This document shows, piece by piece, positions 29,967-39,535 of a stretch of 64,000 nucleotides of DNA. The notes below the pieces were generated by a model that saw nothing but the letters and a program-made list of their open reading frames with translations, was not told where the DNA came from and ran no database searches. Both the position numbers and the translations under genes were made by a program. The stretch is from Paraburkholderia sp. BCC1884 (GTDB lineage Bacteria > Pseudomonadota > Gammaproteobacteria > Burkholderiales > Burkholderiaceae), in assembly GCF_900996225.1 (NCBI RefSeq), contig NZ_CAAJGL010000044.1, positions 1-64,000 of the forward strand. The letters are read 5' to 3'. Numbering within the stretch: the first letter of the stretch is position 1; each line of letters begins with the position of its first letter.

Positions 29967-30773
29967 ATGGGACAGAAAATTCATCCGACTGGCTTCCGTT
30001 TGGCCGTCAGCCGCAATTGGGCGTCGCGTTGGTACGCGAACAACAACAATTTCGCGGCGATGTTGCAGGAAGACATCGGTGTTCGTGAATACCTGAAGAA
30101 GAAGCTGAAGAACGCTTCGGTTGGTCGCGTCGTCATCGAGCGTCCGGCGAAAAACGCGCGCATTACGATTTATAGCTCGCGTCCGGGTGTGGTCATCGGT
30201 AAGAAGGGCGAGGATATCGAGTTGCTGAAGTCGGAACTGCAACGCCGTATGGGCGTTCCGGTCCACGTCAACATCGAAGAAATCCGTAAGCCGGAAACCG
30301 ATGCGCAACTGATCGCGGATTCGATCACGCAGCAACTCGAGCGCCGGATTATGTTCCGCCGCGCGATGAAGCGTGCGATGCAAAACGCCATGCGTCTGGG
30401 TGCCCAAGGCATCAAGATCATGAGCGCAGGCCGCCTGAACGGTATCGAAATCGCTCGTACGGAATGGTATCGCGAAGGTCGCGTTCCGCTTCATACGCTG
30501 CGTGCTGATATCGACTACGCAACTTCGGAAGCGAAGACGACGTACGGCATCATTGGCGTGAAGGTGTGGGTCTACAAGGGCGACACGCTCGGTCGCAACG
30601 ACGCTCCGGTGGTTGAAGAAACCGCCGAAGAAAAGCGTCCGCGCCGTAACGCACGTCCGGGTGGCGATCGCCGTCCGCGTCGCGATGGTGAAGGTGGTGG
30701 CCCGGCAGGTGCACGCCGTGGCGCTCCTCGTCGTGCTGGCGGTGCCGGCGGCGACGGGAAGACTGGAGAATAA
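29967..30773 (+). CDS. rpsC: 30S ribosomal protein S3
   Basis: 268 aa. mRNA-entry protein with a KH domain ([12 protein letters not shown] near 71-82, GXXG loop GKKG). The core ends near residue 215, and a basic Arg/Gly/Pro-rich tail of about 45 residues follows. E. coli S3 is about 35 residues shorter, so the tail is a lineage extension. SD AAGGGG at 29954-29959. Confidence 0.96.
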   Translation: MGQKIHPTGFRLAVSRNWASRWYANNNNFAAMLQEDIGVREYLKKKLKNASVGRVVIERPAKNARITIYSSRPGVVIGKKGEDIELLKSELQRRMGVPVHVNIEEIRKPETDAQLIADSITQQLERRIMFRRAMKRAMQNAMRLGAQGIKIMSAGRLNGIEIARTEWYREGRVPLHTLRADIDYATSEAKTTYGIIGVKVWVYKGDTLGRNDAPVVEETAEEKRPRRNARPGGDRRPRRDGEGGGPAGARRGAPRRAGGAGGDGKTGE

Positions 30774-30775
30774 CG

Positions 30776-31192
30776 ATGCTGCAACCGAAACGCAGAAAGT
30801 ATCGCAAAGAGCAGAAGGGTCGTAACACCGGCATCGCTACCCGCGGCAACGCGGTGTCGTTCGGTGAATTCGGCCTGAAGGCTGTCGGTCGTGGTCGCTT
30901 GACCGCGCGCCAGATTGAAGCGGCACGTCGTGCAATGACGCGTCACATCAAGCGTGGTGGCCGCATCTGGATCCGCATCTTCCCGGACAAGCCAATCTCG
31001 CACAAGCCGGCTGAAGTACGGATGGGTAACGGTAAAGGTAACCCTGAGTACTATGTCGCAGAGATTCAACCGGGCAAGATGCTGTACGAAATGGACGGCG
31101 TAACCGAAGAGCTGGCACGCGAAGCGTTCCGTCTGGCTGCAGCTAAGCTGCCGCTTAAGACGACGTTTATCGTGCGTCAGCTCGGCGCCTAA
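30776..31192 (+). CDS. rplP: 50S ribosomal protein L16
   Basis: 138 aa. Contacts the A-site tRNA in the 50S subunit. The N-terminus [19 protein letters not shown] and [22 protein letters not shown] (about 69-90) are conserved; the Arg in the latter region is the residue hydroxylated in some bacteria. SD GGAGAA at 30766-30771; two nucleotides after rpsC. Confidence 0.97.
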   Translation: MLQPKRRKYRKEQKGRNTGIATRGNAVSFGEFGLKAVGRGRLTARQIEAARRAMTRHIKRGGRIWIRIFPDKPISHKPAEVRMGNGKGNPEYYVAEIQPGKMLYEMDGVTEELAREAFRLAAAKLPLKTTFIVRQLGA

Positions 31193-31202
31193 GGAGCAAA
31201 TG

Positions 31203-31397
31203 ATGAAGGCTTCCGAACTTCACCAGAAAGATCAGGCCGCGCTCAACAAGGAGCTGTCGGACCTGTTGAAGGCGCAATTCGGCCTGCGCATGCAACTCGC
31301 GACCCAGCAGCTCACGAACACGAGCCAGCTGAAGAAGGTCCGTCGCGACATCGCACGTGTGCGGACCGTCCTGACTGAGAAGGCGAACCAGAAATGA
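31203..31397 (+). CDS. rpmC: 50S ribosomal protein L29
   Basis: 64 aa two-helix protein at the tunnel exit next to L23. Start 31203 is chosen over the adjacent ATG at 31200 because SD AAGGAG (31191-31196) is better spaced and the family begins [21 protein letters not shown] near the C-terminus is the L29 signature. Overlaps rpsQ by four bases (ATGA). Confidence 0.94.
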
Positions 31398-31666
31398 ACG
31401 ATAGCGTAAAAACCTCGCTCAAGCGGACGCTGGTCGGCAAGGTCGTCAGCAACAAGATGGACAAGACGGTCACCGTGCTGGTTGAGCACCGCGTGAAGCA
31501 CCCGATCTACGGTAAGTACGTTGTGCGCTCGAAGAAGTACCACGCGCACGACGATGCGAACACGTACAACGAGGGTGACCTCGTTGAAATCCAGGAAACG
31601 CGTCCGATTTCGAAGACGAAAGCTTGGGTTGTGGCTCGCCTGGTCGAGGCTGCTCGCGTCATCTGA
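31394..31666 (+). CDS. rpsQ: 30S ribosomal protein S17
   Basis: 90 aa OB-fold primary 16S rRNA-binding protein. [19 protein letters not shown] and [18 protein letters not shown] are conserved. Last gene of the S10 operon; a 290-nt gap with a promoter follows before rplN. Confidence 0.97.
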
Positions 31667-31710
31667 CGCCGCAAAGTTGTAGAAGTAATTGAAATCGCAG
31701 TAAGTTTCGC

Positions 31711-31738
31711 TTGCAAGGCCGGGATTATGTGATATGAT
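31711..31738 (+). promoter_or_regulatory. sigma-70 promoter of the spc operon
   Basis: TTGCAA (31711-31716), 16-bp spacer, TATGAT (31733-31738), in the 290-nt gap between rpsQ and rplN. In E. coli the spc promoter is in this same position. Transcription would start near 31745, giving a leader of about 210 nt. Confidence 0.65.
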
Positions 31739-31744
31739 CTCGGT

Positions 31745-31956
31745 CTTCCCTCTTTTATGGGAGCCCCGTCGCGGGCGAAGTTGGTGGGGGAAGCGGTTCA
31801 GGCGCCAGTCTGTTCCGAAGGATTCACCGGATTGCGATGGCGGGTTTCGTTTGCCGTCGCTGCTGTTCTAACCCAAGCAGCCGATTGGCTGACGGGACCA
31901 AGACTGACCGGGTACGCCATGGTGGTGTGACCGGATTAAGTTGGGAAAGATAAACC
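31745..31956 (+). promoter_or_regulatory. Leader of the spc operon
   Basis: GC-rich non-coding leader between the inferred start site and rplN. I see several short complementary segments (GGGAG with CTTCCC; ACCGG repeats) but no terminator and no gene. SD GGGAAAG at 31943-31949. Confidence 0.4.
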
Positions 31957-32325
31957 ATGATCCAGACCGAAACTCGGCTTGAAGTGGCCGACAACACGGG
32001 TGCGCGTGAAGTTATGTGCATCAAGGTGCTCGGCGGCTCGAAGCGTCGTTATGCCAGCATTGGCGACATCATTAAGGTGACCGTCAAAGAAGCAACGCCG
32101 CGCGGGCGCGTGAAGAAAGGCGAAATTTATAACGCCGTGGTGGTTCGCACCGCTAAGGGCGTGCGCCGTCAGGACGGCTCGCTGATCAAGTTCGATGGCA
32201 ACGCCGCCGTGTTGTTGAATGCCAAGCTCGAACCTATTGGCACCCGTATTTTCGGGCCTGTCACGCGCGAGTTGCGTAGCGAACGATTCATGAAGATCGT
32301 TTCGCTGGCACCTGAAGTGCTGTAA
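31957..32325 (+). CDS. rplN: 50S ribosomal protein L14
   Basis: 122 aa, first gene of the spc operon. Forms an intersubunit bridge to 16S rRNA helix 44 and binds the silencing factor RsfS in other bacteria. [27 protein letters not shown] is the family N-terminus; [15 protein letters not shown] lies near the C-terminus. Confidence 0.97.
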   Translation: MIQTETRLEVADNTGAREVMCIKVLGGSKRRYASIGDIIKVTVKEATPRGRVKKGEIYNAVVVRTAKGVRRQDGSLIKFDGNAAVLLNAKLEPIGTRIFGPVTRELRSERFMKIVSLAPEVL

Positions 32326-32334
32326 GGAGTCGCG

Positions 32335-32643
32335 ATGAACAAGATTCGCAAAGGTGACGAAGTTATCGTCATCACCGGCAAAGATAAAGGCAAGCGCGGC
32401 GTCGTGCTGTCCGTTGGCGAAGACAAAGTTATTGTCGAGGGTATCAACCTCGTCAAGAAGCACGTCAAGCCGAACCCGATGAAGGGTACGACGGGCGGTG
32501 TTGAAGCCAAGACGATGCCGCTGCAAATTTCGAACGTCGCATTGGTCGACGCGAATGGCAAGGCGTCGCGTGTAGGCATCAAGGTCGAAGGAGACAAGAA
32601 AGTCCGTTTCCTTAAAACGACCGGTGCCGAGCTGAGCGCCTGA
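32335..32643 (+). CDS. rplX: 50S ribosomal protein L24
   Basis: 102 aa with the N-terminal KOW motif ([18 protein letters not shown], residues 7-24). Initiator of 50S assembly, located near the tunnel exit. SD AAGGAG at 32324-32329 overlaps the rplN stop. Confidence 0.97.
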   Translation: MNKIRKGDEVIVITGKDKGKRGVVLSVGEDKVIVEGINLVKKHVKPNPMKGTTGGVEAKTMPLQISNVALVDANGKASRVGIKVEGDKKVRFLKTTGAELSA

Positions 32644-32660
32644 CGCTGCGGAGTAAAAAA

Positions 32661-33200
32661 ATGGCTCGTTTGCAAGAGTTTTACAAAGAAAAGGTTGTAC
32701 CCGGTCTCATCGAGAAGTTCGGTTACAAGTCCGTGATGGAAGTGCCGCGCATTACCAAGATCACCCTGAACATGGGCCTTGGCGAAGCGGTTGCTGACAA
32801 GAAGATCATCGAAAACGCCGTCGGCGACCTGACGAAGATCGCAGGCCAGAAGCCGGTGATCACGAAGGCACGCAAGGCAATCGCTGGCTTCAAGATCCGT
32901 CAAGGCTATCCGATCGGTGCAATGGTCACGTTGCGTGGTCAGGCAATGTACGAATTTCTGGACCGTTTCGTGACGGTTGCGCTCCCCCGTGTGCGTGACT
33001 TCCGTGGCGTTTCGGGTCGTGCGTTCGATGGTCGCGGCAACTACAACATCGGTGTGAAAGAGCAGATCATTTTCCCCGAAATCGACTACGACAAGATCGA
33101 CGCACTGCGTGGGCTGAACATCAGCATCACGACAACTGCGAAGACCGACGACGAAGCAAAGGCTCTGCTCGCCAGCTTCAAGTTCCCGTTCAGAAACTGA
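32661..33200 (+). CDS. rplE: 50S ribosomal protein L5
   Basis: 179 aa. Binds 5S rRNA and contacts the P-site tRNA and S13. [21 protein letters not shown] (about 28-48) and [20 protein letters not shown] C-terminal sequence are present. SD CGGAG at 32648-32652. Confidence 0.97.
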   Translation: MARLQEFYKEKVVPGLIEKFGYKSVMEVPRITKITLNMGLGEAVADKKIIENAVGDLTKIAGQKPVITKARKAIAGFKIRQGYPIGAMVTLRGQAMYEFLDRFVTVALPRVRDFRGVSGRAFDGRGNYNIGVKEQIIFPEIDYDKIDALRGLNISITTTAKTDDEAKALLASFKFPFRN

Positions 33201-33207
33201 GGTTACC

Positions 33208-33513
33208 GTGGCTAAACTGGCACTGATCGAACGTGAAAAGAAGCGTGCTCGCCTCGCTGCTAAATACGCTCCCAAGCGTACGGAGCTGAAGGCGATCATT
33301 AGCGATATGAGCAAGTCGGACGAAGAGCATTACGCAGCACGTCTAGAACTGCAACAACTGCCGCGTAACTCTAACCCGACCCGTAAGCGCAATCGTTGTG
33401 CAATTACCGGTCGTCCGCGCGGTACGTTCCGTAAATTCGGGCTGGCGCGTAACAAGATTCGCGAAATCGCGTTCCGCGGCGAGATCCCTGGCCTGACCAA
33501 GGCGAGCTGGTAA
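33208..33513 (+). CDS. rpsN: 30S ribosomal protein S14 (zinc-free form)
   Basis: 101 aa with a GTG start (33208). This is the long form without the CXXC zinc ribbon: the C-terminal part reads [11 protein letters not shown], with one Cys only. SD GAGG at 33199-33202. It follows rplE by 7 nt and precedes rpsH in the spc operon. Confidence 0.96.
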   Translation: MAKLALIEREKKRARLAAKYAPKRTELKAIISDMSKSDEEHYAARLELQQLPRNSNPTRKRNRCAITGRPRGTFRKFGLARNKIREIAFRGEIPGLTKASW

Positions 33514-33527
33514 TAGGAGAAACGTAA

Positions 33528-33923
33528 ATGAGCATGAGTGATCCTATCGCCGATATGCTGACTCGCATCCGCAATGCGCAGATGGTTGAGAAAGTCTCGG
33601 TGACTATGCCCTCGTCGAAAGTCAAGGTTGCGATTGCGCAGGTCCTGAAGGACGAAGGCTATATCGATGATTTCGCAGTGAAGTCCGAAGGTGCGAAGTC
33701 TGAATTGAACATCGTGTTGAAGTACTACGCTGGCCGTCCGGTGATCGAGCGCATTGAACGCGTTTCGAAGCCTGGTCTGCGTGTGTACCGCGGCCGTAAC
33801 GACATCCCCGTGGTCATGAATGGCCTCGGCGTGGCAATCGTGTCGACGCCGAAGGGCGTGATGACGGACCGCAAGGCGCGTGCAACGGGCGTTGGCGGCG
33901 AAGTCATCTGCTACGTCGCTTAA
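33528..33923 (+). CDS. rpsH: 30S ribosomal protein S8
   Basis: 131 aa. Central-domain 16S rRNA binder; in E. coli S8 is the translational repressor of the spc operon. [17 protein letters not shown] and the C-terminal [12 protein letters not shown] match the family. SD AGGAGAAA at 33515-33522. Confidence 0.97.
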
Positions 33924-33941
33924 GGCCGAAAGGAGAGAAAC

Positions 33942-34472
33942 ATGTCTCGAGTAGGTAAAAGCCCGATCGCGCTGGAAGGCGCAGAAGTGGCCCTGAGCGA
34001 CGAACGCATCACCGTCAAGGGTCCGCTGGGTACGATTTCGCAGGCTGCTAACAGCCTCGTGAAAGTGGTGAACGACAATGGCACGCTGAAGTTTGAGCCG
34101 GTTGACGAAAGCCGCGAAGCGAATGCGATGTCGGGCACGATGCGCGCACTGGTTGCGAACATGGTGAACGGCGTGACGAAGGGTTTCGAGCGCAAGCTGA
34201 CGCTGGTTGGCGTCGGTTACCGCGCACAGGCGCAAGGCGACAAGCTGAACCTGTCGCTGGGTTTCTCGCACCCCGTGGTGCACCAGATGCCGGAAGGCGT
34301 CAAGGCTGAAACCCCGACGCAAACCGAAATCGTGATCAAGGGGATCAATAAGCAACAAGTTGGCCAAGTCGCTGCAGAAGTGCGCGGCTATCGCCCGCCG
34401 GAGCCCTACAAGGGCAAGGGTGTGCGTTACGCCAATGAGGTTGTGATCCTCAAAGAAACGAAGAAGAAGTAA
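33942..34472 (+). CDS. rplF: 50S ribosomal protein L6
   Basis: 176 aa with the two L6 repeats; the C-terminal motif [14 protein letters not shown] (about 150-163) is diagnostic. Sits at the base of the L7/L12 stalk near the sarcin-ricin loop. SD AGGAGAG at 33930-33936. Confidence 0.97.
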   Translation: MSRVGKSPIALEGAEVALSDERITVKGPLGTISQAANSLVKVVNDNGTLKFEPVDESREANAMSGTMRALVANMVNGVTKGFERKLTLVGVGYRAQAQGDKLNLSLGFSHPVVHQMPEGVKAETPTQTEIVIKGINKQQVGQVAAEVRGYRPPEPYKGKGVRYANEVVILKETKKK

Positions 34473-34484
34473 GGGTGCGCAATC

Positions 34485-34850
34485 ATGGATAAGACTCAAT
34501 CTCGCCTGCGCCGCGCTCGTCAGACGCGTATCAAGATCTCTGAGCTGCAGGTCGCGCGTCTCGCCGTGCATCGCACGAACACGCACATTTATGCGCAAGT
34601 GTTCTCGCCGTGCGGCACCAAGGTGCTCGCCAGCGCGTCGACGCTCGAGGCCGAAGTGCGTGCGCAACTGGCTGATCAGACAGGCAAGGGCGGCAACGTC
34701 GCTGCTGCGACCCTGATTGGCAAGCGCATCGCAGAAAAGGCTAAGGCTGCCGGCATCGAATCCGTCGCCTTTGATCGTTCGGGTTTCCGTTACCACGGCC
34801 GCGTGAAAGCGCTGGCTGATGCGGCGCGCGAAGCCGGACTCAAGTTCTAA
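34485..34850 (+). CDS. rplR: 50S ribosomal protein L18
   Basis: 121 aa. Binds 5S rRNA with L5. Basic N-terminus with [12 protein letters not shown], and the [24 protein letters not shown] stretch at the C-terminus is conserved. 12 nt after rplF. Confidence 0.97.
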   Translation: MDKTQSRLRRARQTRIKISELQVARLAVHRTNTHIYAQVFSPCGTKVLASASTLEAEVRAQLADQTGKGGNVAAATLIGKRIAEKAKAAGIESVAFDRSGFRYHGRVKALADAAREAGLKF

Positions 34851-34864
34851 GGGAAGAATTCGTC

Positions 34865-35383
34865 ATGGCAAAGATGCAAGCGAAAGTTCAGGCTGACGAA
34901 CGCGACGACGGCCTTCGTGAAAAAATGATTTCGGTCAACCGCGTGACCAAGGTCGTGAAGGGTGGCCGGATTCTCGGCTTCGCCGCACTGACCGTGGTTG
35001 GCGACGGTGATGGCCGCGTCGGTATGGGCAAGGGCAAGGCAAAAGAAGTGCCGGTCGCTGTTCAGAAGGCGATGGAACAGGCTCGCCGCAACATGTTCAA
35101 GGTGCCGCTTAAGAACGGTACCCTGCAACACGAAGTGCACGGTAAGCACGGCGCATCGATGGTCCTCTTGGCTCCGGCCAAGGACGGTACCGGTGTGATC
35201 GCCGGCGGTCCGATGCGCGCAGTGTTCGACGTGATGGGCGTGCAGAACGTTGTGGCCAAGAGCCACGGTTCGACGAACCCTTACAACCTCGTTCGTGCAA
35301 CGCTGGACGGTCTGCGCAAGCAGTCCACTCCGGGCGACATCGCGGCGAAGCGTGGTAAGTCCGTCGAAGATATTCTGGGCTAA
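34865..35383 (+). CDS. rpsE: 30S ribosomal protein S5
   Basis: 172 aa. Decoding-fidelity protein with a double-stranded RNA-binding fold. [19 protein letters not shown] lies at about residues 18-36, and the spectinomycin-related loop shows the wild-type [11 protein letters not shown] order. GAAGAATTC precedes the start. Between rplR and rpmD. Confidence 0.97.
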   Translation: MAKMQAKVQADERDDGLREKMISVNRVTKVVKGGRILGFAALTVVGDGDGRVGMGKGKAKEVPVAVQKAMEQARRNMFKVPLKNGTLQHEVHGKHGASMVLLAPAKDGTGVIAGGPMRAVFDVMGVQNVVAKSHGSTNPYNLVRATLDGLRKQSTPGDIAAKRGKSVEDILG

Positions 35384-35394
35384 AGGTGGGCACC

Positions 35395-35577
35395 ATGTCT
35401 GATAAAACTGTCAAGGTTCAGCTCGTCAAGAGCCTGATCGGCACCCGTGAAACGCACCGTGCTACGGTGCGAGGCTTGGGTCTGCGCCGACTCAACTCGG
35501 TTAGCGAGTTGCAGGACACGCCCGCTGTGCGCGGCATGATCAACAAGGTTTCGTACCTCGTTAAGGTCATCGGCTAA
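35395..35577 (+). CDS. rpmD: 50S ribosomal protein L30
   Basis: 60 aa, starting at ATG 35395 behind AAAGGTGG (35382-35389). An in-frame GTG nine bases earlier would sit inside this ribosome site and is rejected. [11 protein letters not shown] and [12 protein letters not shown] are the L30 signatures. Confidence 0.94.
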   Translation: MSDKTVKVQLVKSLIGTRETHRATVRGLGLRRLNSVSELQDTPAVRGMINKVSYLVKVIG

Positions 35578-35606
35578 GCGGCTGACCAGGACTCAAGGAG
35601 TTGATA

Positions 35607-36041
35607 ATGGAATTGAATAACCTGAAGCCGGCTGAAGGCGCGAAGCACGCAAAGCGTCGCGTTGGTCGCGGCATTGGCTCTGGCCTCGGCAAGACTGCTG
35701 GCCGTGGTCACAAGGGTCAGAAGTCGCGTTCGGGCGGCTTTCACAAGGTTGGCTTCGAAGGCGGTCAAATGCCGCTGCAACGTCGCCTGCCGAAGCGCGG
35801 CTTCACCTCGCTGACGAAGGAATTCGTCGGTGAAGTGCGCCTCTCGGATCTGGAAAAGCTGCCGGTCGACGAGATCGATCTGTTGGCCCTGAAGCAAGCC
35901 GGCCTGATTGGCGAGATGATCACGAGCGCCAAGATCATCAAAACCGGCGAGCTGAAGCGTAAGGTCGTTGTGAAGGGTCTGGGTGCGACGAAGGGTGCGC
36001 GCGCTGCTATTGAAGCAGCCGGCGGCTCGTTCGCCGAGTAA
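35607..36041 (+). CDS. rplO: 50S ribosomal protein L15
   Basis: 144 aa from ATG 35607, with SD AAGGAG at 35595-35600. Late-assembly protein of the 50S subunit. The Gly/Arg-rich N-terminal tail ([22 protein letters not shown], starting near 19) is typical. 48 nt before secY. Confidence 0.95.
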   Translation: MELNNLKPAEGAKHAKRRVGRGIGSGLGKTAGRGHKGQKSRSGGFHKVGFEGGQMPLQRRLPKRGFTSLTKEFVGEVRLSDLEKLPVDEIDLLALKQAGLIGEMITSAKIIKTGELKRKVVVKGLGATKGARAAIEAAGGSFAE

Positions 36042-36089
36042 CGCGCAAGTCGATTTTGCCGTCACTAGCATTAGCATCGGAGAAGGTAC

Positions 36090-37436
36090 TTGGCTAACAG
36101 CCCGAGTCTCGCAAAACCCGGTCGTAGCGCGGCGAAGTTTGGCGATCTGCGTCGGCGTGCAGTGTTCCTGCTGCTGGCGCTGATCGTCTACCGTATCGGC
36201 GCGCACATTCCGGTGCCGGGTATTGACCCGGACCAGCTGGCAAAGCTGTTCCAAAGCCAGTCCGGCGGCATCCTTGGCATGTTCAACATGTTCTCGGGTG
36301 GTGCGCTTTCGCGGTTCACGATTTTTGCGCTGGGGATCATGCCGTACATTTCGGCGTCGATCATCATGCAGTTGTTGGCAATTGTTTCGCCGCAGCTGGA
36401 AGCGCTGAAAAAAGAAGGGCAGGCAGGTCAACGGAAGATTACGCAGTACACGCGCATCTTTACGGTCCTGTTGGCGACGTTCCAGGCTTTCGGCATCGCC
36501 GTGGCACTGGAAAATCAGCCGGCTCTGGTGATCGATCCGGGGATGGTGTTTCGTTTGACGACGGTCGTGACGCTGGTGACCGGCACGATGTTCCTGATGT
36601 GGCTGGGTGAGCAGATCACGGAGCGCGGGCTTGGTAACGGTATCTCGATCATCATTTTCGGCGGAATTGCAGCGGGTTTCCCAAATGCAATCGGTGGCTT
36701 GGTCTCGCTGGTGCAAACCGGCTCGATGAGTCCTGTATCCGCGATTATCGTCGTCGCGCTGATTGCTGCTGTGACGTATCTGGTGGTGTTCATCGAACGC
36801 GGCCAGCGCAAGATTCTTGTGAACTACGCAAAGCGGCAGGTCGGTAACAAGATTTACGGCGGACAGTCTTCGCATCTGCCGCTGAAGTTGAATATGTCGG
36901 GTGTGATTCCGCCGATCTTTGCATCGTCGATCATTCTCTTCCCGGCAACTATCCTGAACTGGTTTAGTTCGGGATCGCGTACCAGCTGGTTCGCAGACAC
37001 GTTGCACAATGTGGCCGAAGCCCTTAAGCCCGGTCAGCCCGTGTACGTGTTGCTGTACGCGTTGGCGATCGTTTTCTTCTGCTTCTTCTACACCGCATTG
37101 GTGTTCAACAGCAGAGAGACGGCCGACAACCTGAAAAAGAGTGGCGCTTTCGTCCCAGGCATCCGCCCGGGCGATCAAACAGCGCGATATATCGACCGCA
37201 TCCTCACGCGTTTGACGCTGGCCGGTGCGATCTACATCGTGTTCGTTTGTCTGCTGCCCGAGTTTTTGGTACTGCGCTGGAACGTGCCGTTTTATTTTGG
37301 TGGAACGTCGCTGCTGATCATTGTCGTCGTCACAATGGATTTCATGGCGCAGGTGCAGTCGTACGTTATGTCGCAACAGTATGAATCGCTGCTGAAGAAA
37401 GCTAATTTCAAAGGCGGCGGCGTCCCGATGCGTTGA
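36090..37436 (+). CDS. secY: Preprotein translocase subunit SecY (TTG start)
   Basis: 448 aa, ten transmembrane segments expected and visible as hydrophobic stretches from about residue 24 on. Central pore of the Sec translocon. Family motifs include [14 protein letters not shown] (about 31-44) and [14 protein letters not shown] (about 179-192). The start is TTG (36090), supported by GGAGAAGG at 36079-36086; no in-frame ATG exists until well inside the conserved region. It follows rplO in the spc operon and ends within eight bases of infA. Confidence 0.95.
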   Translation: MANSPSLAKPGRSAAKFGDLRRRAVFLLLALIVYRIGAHIPVPGIDPDQLAKLFQSQSGGILGMFNMFSGGALSRFTIFALGIMPYISASIIMQLLAIVSPQLEALKKEGQAGQRKITQYTRIFTVLLATFQAFGIAVALENQPALVIDPGMVFRLTTVVTLVTGTMFLMWLGEQITERGLGNGISIIIFGGIAAGFPNAIGGLVSLVQTGSMSPVSAIIVVALIAAVTYLVVFIERGQRKILVNYAKRQVGNKIYGGQSSHLPLKLNMSGVIPPIFASSIILFPATILNWFSSGSRTSWFADTLHNVAEALKPGQPVYVLLYALAIVFFCFFYTALVFNSRETADNLKKSGAFVPGIRPGDQTARYIDRILTRLTLAGAIYIVFVCLLPEFLVLRWNVPFYFGGTSLLIIVVVTMDFMAQVQSYVMSQQYESLLKKANFKGGGVPMR

Positions 37437-37444
37437 AAGGACTT

Positions 37445-37663
37445 ATGGCCAAAGACGATGTTATCCAGATGCAGGGTGAAGTCATCGAAAACCTGCCTAA
37501 CGCTACCTTCAGGGTGAAGCTGGAAAACGGCCATGTCGTATTGGGACACATATCGGGCAAGATGCGGATGCACTACATCCGAATCTTGCCGGGCGATAAG
37601 GTGACGGTTGAATTGACGCCTTACGATCTGTCGCGTGCGCGGATCGTGTTCCGGGCGAAGTGA
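37445..37663 (+). CDS. infA: Translation initiation factor IF-1
   Basis: 72-aa OB-fold protein that blocks the A site during initiation. [20 protein letters not shown] and [20 protein letters not shown] are the family core. Start 37445 is set by AAAGGA at 37436-37441. The position between secY and rpmJ is typical for betaproteobacteria. Confidence 0.95.
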   Translation: MAKDDVIQMQGEVIENLPNATFRVKLENGHVVLGHISGKMRMHYIRILPGDKVTVELTPYDLSRARIVFRAK

Positions 37664-37683
37664 TTTGAAAAAAGGGTAATATC

Positions 37684-37800
37684 ATGAAAGTGATGGCATC
37701 GGTTAAGCGCATTTGCCGCAATTGCAAGATCATCAAGCGCAAAGGCGTTGTGCGCGTGATTTGCAGCTCTGATCCGCGCCACAAACAGCGTCAAGGCTGA
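37684..37800 (+). CDS. rpmJ: 50S ribosomal protein L36 (zinc-ribbon form)
   Basis: 38-aa protein, translated here from ATG 37684 to TGA 37800. [20 protein letters not shown] begins the protein; the zinc ligands Cys11, Cys14, Cys27 and His33 are all present, so it is the zinc-binding C+ form. Last gene of the spc-type cluster, 41 nt before rpsM. Confidence 0.96.
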
Positions 37801-37841
37801 ACGCCGCGCTTTTTGCTGCGCTTTTTGTTTGAGGAAAAACA

Positions 37842-38207
37842 ATGGCTCGTATCGCAGGGGTTAACATCCCGAATCACCAGCACACCGAAATCGGCCTCAC
37901 GGCAATTTACGGTGTAGGCCGCACGCGCTCGCGCGACATTTGCGTCGCTGCTGGTGTGGCATTTTCGAAGAAGGTCAAAGACCTGAACGACGCAGACCTC
38001 GAAAAGCTGCGTGAAGAAGTCGGCAAGTTCATCGTTGAAGGCGATCTGCGCCGTGAAACGACGATGAACATCAAGCGCCTGATGGATCTCGGCTGCTACC
38101 GTGGCGTCCGGCATCGTAAGGGCTTGCCCCTGCGCGGCCAACGTACGCGTACGAATGCCCGTACGCGCAAGGGTCCGCGTCGTGCAGCGCAATCGCTGAA
38201 GAAGTAA
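37842..38207 (+). CDS. rpsM: 30S ribosomal protein S13
   Basis: 121 aa. Head protein bridging to L5 and contacting P-site tRNA by its basic tail. [26 protein letters not shown] and [22 protein letters not shown] are conserved. SD GAGGAAAA at 37830-37837. Opens the alpha operon genes rpsM-rpsK-rpsD-rpoA-rplQ. Confidence 0.97.
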   Translation: MARIAGVNIPNHQHTEIGLTAIYGVGRTRSRDICVAAGVAFSKKVKDLNDADLEKLREEVGKFIVEGDLRRETTMNIKRLMDLGCYRGVRHRKGLPLRGQRTRTNARTRKGPRRAAQSLKK

Positions 38208-38235
38208 GCGGAACTGACAGTTACAGGAAAACGTA

Positions 38236-38640
38236 ATGGCTAAGGCTTCGAACAACTCCGCGGCGCAACGCGTTCGCAAGAAGGTCAAGAAGAACGTCGC
38301 CGAGGGCGTGGTTCACGTTCACGCGTCGTTCAACAACACCATCATCACGATCACTGATCGTCAAGGCAATGCACTTGCTTGGGCAACATCGGGTGGTCAG
38401 GGCTTCAAGGGTTCGCGTAAATCGACCCCGTTTGCAGCCCAGGTGGCAGCCGAATCGGCTGGCCGCGTGGCGATGGAATACGGCGTGAAGAACCTTGAAG
38501 TGCGGATCAAGGGCCCCGGTCCTGGCCGTGAATCGGCGGTGCGCGCATTGCATGGTCTTGGCATCAAGATTACAGCAATCTCGGACGTGACTCCGGTCCC
38601 GCACAACGGCTGCCGTCCGCCGAAGCGTCGTCGTATCTAA
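38236..38640 (+). CDS. rpsK: 30S ribosomal protein S11
   Basis: 134 aa. Platform protein next to the mRNA exit. [24 protein letters not shown] and the C-terminal [16 protein letters not shown] are typical. SD AGGAAA at 38225-38230. Confidence 0.97.
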   Translation: MAKASNNSAAQRVRKKVKKNVAEGVVHVHASFNNTIITITDRQGNALAWATSGGQGFKGSRKSTPFAAQVAAESAGRVAMEYGVKNLEVRIKGPGPGRESAVRALHGLGIKITAISDVTPVPHNGCRPPKRRRI

Positions 38641-38658
38641 GACGCCGATTTTGCTAGC

Positions 38659-38687
38659 GCCTGTTGCCGCTCTGCGCGGCGGCAGGC
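38659..38687 (+). promoter_or_regulatory. Strong hairpin between rpsK and rpsD
   Basis: 12-bp stem GCCTGTTGCCGC / GCGGCGGCAGGC (two G-U pairs) with the loop TCTGC. No T tract follows, so it is not a standard terminator. It lies 18 nt after rpsK and 100 nt before rpsD and may stabilise or regulate the message. Confidence 0.5.
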
Positions 38688-38787
38688 TGCTTGCGCTATT
38701 GAATTGACTAAGCCCACCGTTCGACCCAAAGGGTTCGGACTAGCGCGAGTGCCTGCATTCGTGTGATTAATCATAGAAGGAATCAAC

Positions 38788-39411
38788 GTGGCACGTTATA
38801 TCGGCCCTAAGGCCAAGCTGTCCCGCCGTGAAGGCACTGACCTCTTCCTGAAGAGCGCCCGTCGTTCGCTCGCTGACAAGTGCAAGCTTGACAGCAAGCC
38901 CGGCCAACACGGCCGCACCTCGGGTGCACGTACGTCCGACTACGGCACGCAGCTGCGCGAAAAGCAAAAAGTTAAGCGCATCTACGGCGTTCTCGAGCGT
39001 CAATTCCGTCGTTACTTCGCTGAAGCCGACCGCCTGAAGGGCAACACGGGTGAAAACCTGCTGCAATTGCTCGAATCGCGTCTGGACAACGTCGTGTATC
39101 GCATGGGCTTCGGCTCGACGCGCGCTGAAGCGCGTCAGCTGGTCAGCCACAAGGCGATCACGGTGAACGGCGTCGTGTCGAACATCCCGTCGATGCAAGT
39201 GAAGGCAGGCGACGTCGTTGCCGTGCGCGAACAGAAGAAAAAGCAAGCGCGTATTCTCGAAGCGCTGTCGCTGGCTGAGCAAGGTGGTCTGCCGAGCTGG
39301 GTCGCTGTCGATTCGAAGAAGTTCGAAGGCACGTTCAAGTCGAAGCCGGAACGCAGCGACATCGCTGGCGATATCAACGAAAGCCTGATCGTCGAATTGT
39401 ATTCGCGGTAA
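38788..39411 (+). CDS. rpsD: 30S ribosomal protein S4
   Basis: 207 aa from GTG 38788, with AGAAGGAA at 38775-38782. Primary 16S rRNA binder with an S4 RNA-binding domain ([34 protein letters not shown], starting near 95). In E. coli it represses the alpha operon. It contains no zinc-finger Cys cluster at the N-terminus. A 124-nt spacer with a hairpin precedes rpoA. Confidence 0.97.
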   Translation: MARYIGPKAKLSRREGTDLFLKSARRSLADKCKLDSKPGQHGRTSGARTSDYGTQLREKQKVKRIYGVLERQFRRYFAEADRLKGNTGENLLQLLESRLDNVVYRMGFGSTRAEARQLVSHKAITVNGVVSNIPSMQVKAGDVVAVREQKKKQARILEALSLAEQGGLPSWVAVDSKKFEGTFKSKPERSDIAGDINESLIVELYSR

Positions 39412-39422
39412 TCGGATTAATG

Positions 39423-39475
39423 GCCGGGGCACCCCGATTGCGTTGCGCAAGGGGGCGTCTCGGCTGTTTATTTTC
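39423..39475 (+). promoter_or_regulatory. Extended hairpin between rpsD and rpoA
   Basis: Imperfect stem GCCGGGGCACCCC / GGGGGCGTCTCGGC (39423-39435 with 39451-39464, one mismatch and two G-U pairs) enclosing a smaller TTGCG / CGCAA hairpin, followed by TGTTTATTTT. It may attenuate transcription into rpoA. Confidence 0.5.
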
Positions 39476-39535
39476 AGGTTGTTACCGGTCAGCCTTATCG
39501 GTGTAACGAGCCGAGGGTATTGAAAAGGAAAACCT

